A DNA stretch of 64,000 nt, taken from the NCBI RefSeq assembly GCF_040219335.1, contig NZ_JAVJSQ010000007.1, forward strand, positions 1 through 64,000. Reading direction: 5' to 3'. The position numbers were made by a program, and so were the translations under genes. Below, piece by piece: positions 58,660-64,000 of the stretch. The stretch is from Gimesia sp. (lineage in GTDB: Bacteria; Planctomycetota; Planctomycetia; Planctomycetales; Planctomycetaceae). The notes beneath the pieces were generated by a model. The model searched no databases and had not been told where the DNA came from. It worked only from the letters and a program-made list of their open reading frames with translations. Within the stretch, counting starts at the first letter, position 1; each line of letters begins with the position of its first letter.

Positions 58660-60273
58660 ATGCCTGATGTGAATCGACAATCTGCTGCAATCCCTTCAGG
58701 GGAGGTCCCCCGTCAGTGCCGGCAGACTGTCTTTTCCCTGCGAACTGCGGCCAAGGGGCTACTGTTATGTTGCGCTCTGCTTGTACTGGCCCCCGGGGCC
58801 GGGTGGGCACAGAATGCACGAGCCCTGGAAGTCTATCACAAGCAGTACAATGCACTGCGGGATCAGTTTCAGGATCAACTCAAACAACTGGCAACCAGTT
58901 GTCGGCAAAATCAGCAGCCCGAAGGCACCGAGGCCATTGCGACGCTCATCCAGGAGTGGAGTGAATTTGATCCCGACTCCTACACGCTGCCCCGCGAAGT
59001 TCAGCCAGACCTGCCGGCCAGTCTGCCTGCAGGGGAACGTATGTGGCGACTCAAATTAAAGAACCTGCAGGAAGATCAGGCCAACGACCTGTTCGTCTTC
59101 TCCCGCAAAGTGCTGTATGCCGGCTTCCCCAGTTTTGCCTACGACCTGATTCGGGAAACCGCTTACCACAATCCGGATCACCGTTCGGTCAGACAGATTC
59201 TGGGATACGTGCGGAACGGCGATGAATGGATGACGCCTTTTGAAAAAGAGATGCAGGATCACAGACAGAAATGGCATCCTCAGTTCGGCTGGCTCCCCAC
59301 GACGCATATCGCCCGTTATGAACGCGGGGAACGCTATGTCAACGGACGCTGGATGTCAGCCGCCCAGGAAGCCGAGATCCGCCGCGATTTCCGTAACGCC
59401 TGGGAAATCAAAACCGAACACTTTCTGATCAAAACGAATCACAGCCTGGAAATGGGTGTGAAGCTCGCAACGGAAATGGAAGAATTCTATCGCTACTTCC
59501 ATCAGACCTTCGCCGGGTTCTTCAACACTCCCGAACAGCTGAGAAGAATGTTTCAGGGCTCCCGCAATCCGTTTCGTCGCCAGAATCAACAACAGCACGT
59601 GATGCACTATTACAGCACCCGTCAGGAATACCTGCAGCGACTGCAGAAAGAAATTCCCCAGATCGCTCTCACCCACGGCATCTACCTGTTCGGCGATCGC
59701 ATCTCCCACTTCTATTATAACCCGGAAGCGGAAGGAGACCTGGGAACGCTGTATCACGAAGCCACCCATCAGCTGTTCTATGAAACCGGCAACAGTCGAG
59801 GCAGCCGACAGGTCGGTGAGAAGAATCATTTCTGGGCCATCGAAGGCATCGCCTGCTACATGGAATCATTCGAGAAAAAAGGCAAGAAGTTAAAAGCCGG
59901 AAATCCAAATCATATCCGCTTCAATGCTGCCCGCTATCGTCTGCTGGAAGACCAGTATTACGTCCCCCTGGAAAAATTCGCCGCCATGGGACGCACCGCC
60001 TTTCAGGGCAGTCCCAATATCAGCCCCAACTACAGCCAGGCGTCGGGACTCTCGCATTTCTTCATGCACGCCAATCAGGGAGAATATCGGGACGCGTTCA
60101 TTCAACAGATGACGCAGCTCTACAGCGAAAACCCGCGGCTTCGTAACAACGCGCAGAGCCTTCCGGAACTGACGGGGCTCTCCTACGAGGAGCTGGATCG
60201 CAAGTACCTGGCCTACTCGATGACGCTGCAGAAAGCGCTCGACGAACAGGCGCTCAACCTGCAATCCCGGTAA
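58660..60273 (+). CDS. secreted DUF1570 protein, gluzincin-like
   Basis: A 537-residue protein with an N-terminal hydrophobic segment (GLLLCCALLVLAPGAGWA) that acts as signal or anchor. The C-terminal DUF1570-type domain contains LYHEATHQLFYETG near residue 366 (H-E-x-x-H zinc motif), then FWAIEGIACYMESFE (E-G third ligand), the same logic as the peptidase at 50980. The central region (about 90-280) is helical and charged. A protease role is plausible; substrate unknown. The ATG at 58660 is about 25 bases before the start of the segment rich in Pro/Arg; a later start is possible. Confidence 0.75.
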   Translation: MPDVNRQSAAIPSGEVPRQCRQTVFSLRTAAKGLLLCCALLVLAPGAGWAQNARALEVYHKQYNALRDQFQDQLKQLATSCRQNQQPEGTEAIATLIQEWSEFDPDSYTLPREVQPDLPASLPAGERMWRLKLKNLQEDQANDLFVFSRKVLYAGFPSFAYDLIRETAYHNPDHRSVRQILGYVRNGDEWMTPFEKEMQDHRQKWHPQFGWLPTTHIARYERGERYVNGRWMSAAQEAEIRRDFRNAWEIKTEHFLIKTNHSLEMGVKLATEMEEFYRYFHQTFAGFFNTPEQLRRMFQGSRNPFRRQNQQQHVMHYYSTRQEYLQRLQKEIPQIALTHGIYLFGDRISHFYYNPEAEGDLGTLYHEATHQLFYETGNSRGSRQVGEKNHFWAIEGIACYMESFEKKGKKLKAGNPNHIRFNAARYRLLEDQYYVPLEKFAAMGRTAFQGSPNISPNYSQASGLSHFFMHANQGEYRDAFIQQMTQLYSENPRLRNNAQSLPELTGLSYEELDRKYLAYSMTLQKALDEQALNLQSR

Positions 60274-60556
60274 CGCTCCGCTTCCGCAGCCTTGAGTGAT
60301 ACCCCTCCTCTCGCCGAATCTTTCTCTGGTAACTACTGGAGAACGAGGCGTTTACCTCATTTCTCTTGGAAGCCCCCGTTTGGTTTTTCCTTTCTCCTGG
60401 CTTCGCTTCAAATAAGAAATCCCTTATCCATATTGGATTTACGGCAGAATGTTCTTGCCATGATGACTGAGTGCTGCTTAGAATAATTAATGCGCTTAAA
60501 TTATAGTTTAATTTGTTACTAATCATTTCTTAATTTCAATAAGGAAATTCTGGACC

Positions 60557-61483
60557 ATGGCACTTGAGTTCAAGAAATATTCAAAACGAGGTTTTACCCT
60601 CATCGAGTTACTGGTGGTGATCGCGATCATCGCGATTCTGATCGCCCTGCTATTACCTGCAGTTCAACAGGCACGCGAAGCCGCCCGTCGGTCAACCTGC
60701 AAAAATAATCTCAAGCAATTGGGCCTGGCGTTGCATAACTATCACGATACACACCGAATCTTTCCTCCAGGTGATATCAATGCAGGTGGCTACGATGCAG
60801 GCTGGCTACCCGCGGGTTCCATGAGAAACCATACCGCATATATGTTTTTGCTGCCTTTCATTGATCAGGCTGCAATCTACAATGAAATCAACTTTTCTTT
60901 GCCGACAGGAAATTCAGACGGATCTGGAATCGGCGGTGGTGGTTACCAGACTGCAACCGAACGAAAAGTGATTGTCTTCCTCTGCCCCAGCGATGGCTAT
61001 TCTGCAGGGCCTTATACATCCACTTCAGGCGCTTATGCGGTCCGTAACGCTTACCGTACCAGCTACAGTGTGCTTTACCCCTGGTATAATACGGGCACCT
61101 CTTACGATAATTATAACGATATGACTCGCAAATCTGTCTTTGGTCATAATGGGGCAGCACGTCTGCGTGATATTCAGGATGGAGCAAGTAACACGATGTG
61201 TATGATGGAGACTCCGTTAGAAAAGCAAAGCGCATTAAGAGGCCCATTCTGGTCTGGCTATGTTGCTACTGGTGCTGTCGCTGCTGGATACAGAAAAATC
61301 AATGCTCCCTACAGTGCAACCGATGATCGAGTCGACTGGTATACCCCTGGAAGTGAACACGTTGGTGGGTGTCATATTTTGCTGACAGACGGTGCCGTCA
61401 GATTTATCAGTGAAAACATTGATTTCGAGACCCAGAAAGCCCTCGGGTCGATTCGAGGCGGTGAAGTAATTGGAGAATTCTAA
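60557..61483 (+). CDS. DUF1559 pseudopilin-like protein
   Basis: A 308-residue protein with a type II/IV prepilin N-terminus: KRGFTLIELLVVIAIIAILI, with cleavage after Gly and the Glu at +5, then a long hydrophobic helix. The DUF1559 body starts REAARRSTCKNNLKQLGLAL and ends GGCHILLTDGAVRFISENID. Planctomycetes encode dozens of these; they probably form surface filaments or associate with secretion. An AAGGAAATTC site lies ahead of the ATG. A lipoprotein gene follows after 16 bases, a standard pairing. Confidence 0.92.
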   Translation: MALEFKKYSKRGFTLIELLVVIAIIAILIALLLPAVQQAREAARRSTCKNNLKQLGLALHNYHDTHRIFPPGDINAGGYDAGWLPAGSMRNHTAYMFLLPFIDQAAIYNEINFSLPTGNSDGSGIGGGGYQTATERKVIVFLCPSDGYSAGPYTSTSGAYAVRNAYRTSYSVLYPWYNTGTSYDNYNDMTRKSVFGHNGAARLRDIQDGASNTMCMMETPLEKQSALRGPFWSGYVATGAVAAGYRKINAPYSATDDRVDWYTPGSEHVGGCHILLTDGAVRFISENIDFETQKALGSIRGGEVIGEF

Positions 61484-61499
61484 ACCCCTCTAAATTTAG

Positions 61500-61922
61500 A
61501 TGAGCATTTTCATGTATTTAAAAAAGACGCGTTATATTTTTGCTAACCTGATGACAGTTACCTTCCTGCTTACAGGTTGTTCGGGTGAATCGGGGGATAC
61601 TCCACCTTTAGGTGAAGTCACTGGTAAAATTACTCTCGATGGTAAACCTCTAACCGATGCCAGCGTCACTTTTGAACCAAAATCGGGGGCCCCTTCGTTG
61701 GGTAAAACCGATGAGACGGGCTCTTATGTGCTGGCATACAGTCAGGATCATCTGGGAGCCATTCCCGGTCAACACACGGTTCGCATTTCCAAGTTTGGTG
61801 AACCCGGTTCACCCAATGACACAGAAGATCAGGTGCCTGACAAATTTAATAAAAGTTCCCAACTCACCGCTGAAGTCAAAGAGGGAAATAATACTGTGAA
61901 CTTCGATCTGGAATCCAAGTAG
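61500..61922 (+). CDS. small lipoprotein with carboxypeptidase-regulatory-like fold
   Basis: A 140-residue protein. The signal ends in TFLLTGC, a lipobox, so it is lipidated and outer-surface facing. The body is an Ig-like beta domain: GEVTGKITLDGKPLTDASVT and SKFGEPGSPNDTEDQVPDKF are typical of the small lipoproteins that follow DUF1559 genes. Role unknown; probably supports the filament or adhesin. A strong terminator follows. Confidence 0.85.
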   Translation: MSIFMYLKKTRYIFANLMTVTFLLTGCSGESGDTPPLGEVTGKITLDGKPLTDASVTFEPKSGAPSLGKTDETGSYVLAYSQDHLGAIPGQHTVRISKFGEPGSPNDTEDQVPDKFNKSSQLTAEVKEGNNTVNFDLESK

Positions 61923-61963
61923 CGTCAAACCGGTTCCCGAAGTCGTTTCACTGCATCACACAG

Positions 61964-61993
61964 GCGATGCTCCCCCGGGGGCATCGCTTTTTT
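61964..61993 (+). terminator. intrinsic terminator after the DUF1559/lipoprotein pair
   Basis: GCGATGC (61964-61970) pairs with GCATCGC (61981-61987) around TCCCCCGGGG, followed by TTTTTT. A classic Rho-independent terminator, 42 bases after the stop. Confidence 0.92.
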
Positions 61994-62115
61994 GTGCGCC
62001 GGAAAGGATTCCCCTGCCGACATTCGTTCTGGACCCACGGTTTGTCGTCGGGTACGATGAGGGAACTCTCTGCTTTTCTGCGTCCCTGCATCATCAGCCG
62101 CTCAAGAACACTCCG

Positions 62116-63633
62116 ATGAACCAGACAGGCGATCCACAACCCGAACCGCGCCCCGCGCAGCCAAAGACACGGCACCCTGTGCTGTTTCGCACGCTGGCAG
62201 TGCTATTGGGGCTCATCTTCATTGGTCTGCTGGAAGGGGGGCTCCGCCTGGGTGGCGTTCAGCCACTGCCGCACAGCCAGGATCCTTTCATTTCTTTCAG
62301 CGAAGACTCCACCCTGTTTGTCAAAAATGCTGACGGGACGACATACCAGATCTCTGCCGACCGCAGCGATTTCTTCCGTCCGCAGCAGTTCCCGGTCAAC
62401 AAAGGGAAAGACACGTTCCGCGTGTTCGTCCTCGGCGGATCAACCGTGCAGGGACGTCCGTATGCCGTCGAAACCTCATTTACCAACTGGCTGAAAATCA
62501 ACCTGCAGGCCGCTGACCCTGCGCGGAAATTTGAAGTCGTCAACTGTGGCGGCGTCTCCTATGCCAGCTATCGCCTGGTACCAATCCTGCGGGAAGCGTT
62601 GCGCTACGAACCCGATCTGTTCATCGTCTACAGCGGACACAATGAATTTCTGGAAGACCGTTCCTACTCCCGTCTGAAACATCAACCCGAACTGCTGCTG
62701 CAGACCGAGAGTGCCCTGCTGGACCTGCGCCTGGCATCAGTGATTCAAAGCCTGCTTCCCGACTCACAACAGAGACCGCAGGCAACGGAAAAATCAGAAA
62801 ACGTGCTCGAAACCGATGTCAACGCGCTGCTCGACTTTCGACAGGGACTGGAACAGTACCACCGCGATCCGGAACATCGCCGGGCCATTATGGTCCACTA
62901 TGAATTCAACATGCGTCAGATGATTCTGCTGGCGCAGCAGGCCGGCGTTCCCCTGCTGCTGGTCAATCCGGTCAGCAATCTGAAAAACTGCATTCCCTTT
63001 AAAAGCGAATTCGCTTCGCGCCTCACCGCAGCAGAACGCGACGAGGTGAATGCACTCTGGAAGTCCGCCGACGAATGCAGCTGGGACGAGGCAGAGCAGA
63101 AAATGAACTACTGGCAACAGGCCCTGCGTATAGACGACACACACGCCAGCCTGGTGTATAGCGTGGGAAAAACCTGTGAATACCTGAAACGCACTGACGA
63201 CGCGCGTCACTGGTTCATCAAGGCCAAAGAAGAAGACATCTGCCCGCTTCGCATGCTCGAACCGATGCACGACACCCTTTTCCAAGTGGCGAAACAGTAC
63301 GATGTCCCCGTCATCGATGCCCGCCGGTTGTTCGAACAGAAAACACCGGACGGCATTCCCGGCAGCGAACTGCTCGTCGATCATGTGCATCCCAGTATCG
63401 AAGGCCACCAGTTGATCGCCGATGCGATCTATGAAACCATGTGCGATCTGCAGTTCATCTCTTCCCCTCCCGACTGGAAGACCACCCGCAATCGTTTGCG
63501 ACAGGAACAGCTGGAGTCACTCAACCAGGAATATTTTCTGCGTGGCGCGAAGCGTCTCAGTCGTCTAAAGGGTTGGGCCCGCGGTCAAAGCACGCTCGCT
63601 CCGCCCGGCACGACGCAAACCCATACAAAATGA
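62116..63633 (+). CDS. membrane-anchored SGNH/GDSL hydrolase-like protein
   Basis: A 505-residue protein with one N-terminal helix (RTLAVLLGLIFIGLLEGGL) and an SGNH fold: FVLGGSTVQGRPY near residue 107 (catalytic Ser in G-G-S-T), VYSGHNEFLEDR near 172 (block III G-x-N), and LVDHVHPSIEGH near 420 (Asp-His dyad). An insert around 310-380 looks like short TPR-type helices. Such proteins often act as acyl-transferring or deacetylating enzymes on polysaccharides. It lies downstream of a terminator, so it has its own promoter. Confidence 0.8.
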   Translation: MNQTGDPQPEPRPAQPKTRHPVLFRTLAVLLGLIFIGLLEGGLRLGGVQPLPHSQDPFISFSEDSTLFVKNADGTTYQISADRSDFFRPQQFPVNKGKDTFRVFVLGGSTVQGRPYAVETSFTNWLKINLQAADPARKFEVVNCGGVSYASYRLVPILREALRYEPDLFIVYSGHNEFLEDRSYSRLKHQPELLLQTESALLDLRLASVIQSLLPDSQQRPQATEKSENVLETDVNALLDFRQGLEQYHRDPEHRRAIMVHYEFNMRQMILLAQQAGVPLLLVNPVSNLKNCIPFKSEFASRLTAAERDEVNALWKSADECSWDEAEQKMNYWQQALRIDDTHASLVYSVGKTCEYLKRTDDARHWFIKAKEEDICPLRMLEPMHDTLFQVAKQYDVPVIDARRLFEQKTPDGIPGSELLVDHVHPSIEGHQLIADAIYETMCDLQFISSPPDWKTTRNRLRQEQLESLNQEYFLRGAKRLSRLKGWARGQSTLAPPGTTQTHTK

Positions 63634-63763
63634 ACGCGTTCTCTGATTGCTTCCGGTCTACCGCTGCTTTATGATCGAACTACCTGCCTGAATTACAGTT
63701 GCGATTCGCGCATCCCATTGAGAACCGGCCCCGACTGCAGCCCACAGAGAAAGAGACCGTTCA

Positions 63764-64000
63764 ATGAATCAACGAAGGACCTGCCTGGTGACAGGACTTT
63801 TGTGCCTGATCATGGGCCATTCCCTGCTTGCCGCTCCTGATGCGGCCCCCTTTGTTTCCGGTTACGACCGCTTCGGACGTCATGCAGAACTTCCGAAAGG
63901 GACCGCAGGCCGACTGTTGATCAGTGAACTGAGCTGCGCCGCCTGTCATCCCACATCACAGTCTACCCTGCAGCCCAAGGGTGGTCCTCGACTCGATGGC
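63764..64000 (+). CDS. exported cytochrome c-like protein (cut by window end)
   Basis: Only 79 residues are visible: a signal peptide (LVTGLLCLIMGHSLLAAPD) then SELSCAACHPTSQ, a C-x-x-C-H heme motif, followed by GGPRLDG. It is probably the start of a PSCyt1-type or other multiheme planctomycete protein. No internal stop is seen. The ATG at 63764 begins the signal peptide. Confidence 0.7.
   Translation, partial: MNQRRTCLVTGLLCLIMGHSLLAAPDAAPFVSGYDRFGRHAELPKGTAGRLLISELSCAACHPTSQSTLQPKGGPRLDG

Overview
The window looks like a planctomycete chromosome, most likely of the Gimesia/Rubinisphaera kind. This is inferred from the gene families, not from a search: PSCyt1/DUF1549-DUF1553 and DUF1501 proteins in tandem, a PVC-type heme-binding dehydrogenase, DUF1559 pseudopilin-like and DUF1570 proteins, DUF1080 proteins, sulfatase, a 'small basic protein' of the PVC group, and an LPS-type (KdsD, OstA-like) locus.

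Region 1-11.2 kb is accessory DNA. It opens with the left end of an IS3-family element, which appears to have cut off the 5' end of a ThiF/E1-JAB fusion gene. A four-helix membrane protein gene overlaps that gene by four bases. Next comes a minus-strand graveyard of polymorphic-toxin cassettes (2.6-8.3 kb): three truncated Hint-domain pieces that are long direct repeats of each other, two different toxin tips, and about six AT-rich probable immunity genes. A TROVE/Ro60-like gene follows at 8.4-10.0 kb. Just upstream of it, on the same strand, lies the most remarkable part of the window: a tandem array of at least five Y-RNA-like units. All share one terminal helix, but each carries a different internal module. 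Two are circularly permuted tRNA mimics. One carries an almost exact copy of the universally conserved 23S rRNA segment known as the I-CeuI site. One is a minimal form. The array is headed by a tRNA-Cys and a damaged tRNA-Arg-like sequence.

Region 11.3-32.6 kb holds catabolic genes: SGNH hydrolase, alpha/beta hydrolase, heparinase II/III-like protein, Gfo/Idh/MocA oxidoreductase, two-domain DUF1080 protein, a TIM-barrel hydrolase-like protein, sulfatase, and a PSCyt1-DUF1501 pair. A very large thioredoxin-HEAT lipoprotein sits among them on the other strand. Three of these genes share a strikingly similar promoter (TTGACC, 17 bases, GATACT).

Region 32.6-44.3 kb holds nrdR, a sodium/solute symporter with a tiny membrane partner, the PVC small basic protein, a GH3-family protein, a 1175-residue PVC dehydrogenase-cytochrome, a GNAT acetyltransferase, a dimethylformamidase-like protein and a XylR-type AraC regulator.

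Region 44.6-50.9 kb is a phosphonate (2-aminoethylphosphonate) degradation cluster: FAD oxidoreductase, MFS transporter, HD-domain protein, PhnX, PhnW and an associated zinc alcohol dehydrogenase. The first five genes are tightly coupled.

Region 51-64 kb holds a zinc-peptidase-like protein, a small membrane protein, Obg GTPase, KdsD, a giant OstA-like protein, a DUF1570 protein, a DUF1559 protein with a lipoprotein partner, an SGNH/GDSL protein and the start of a cytochrome-like gene cut by the window end.
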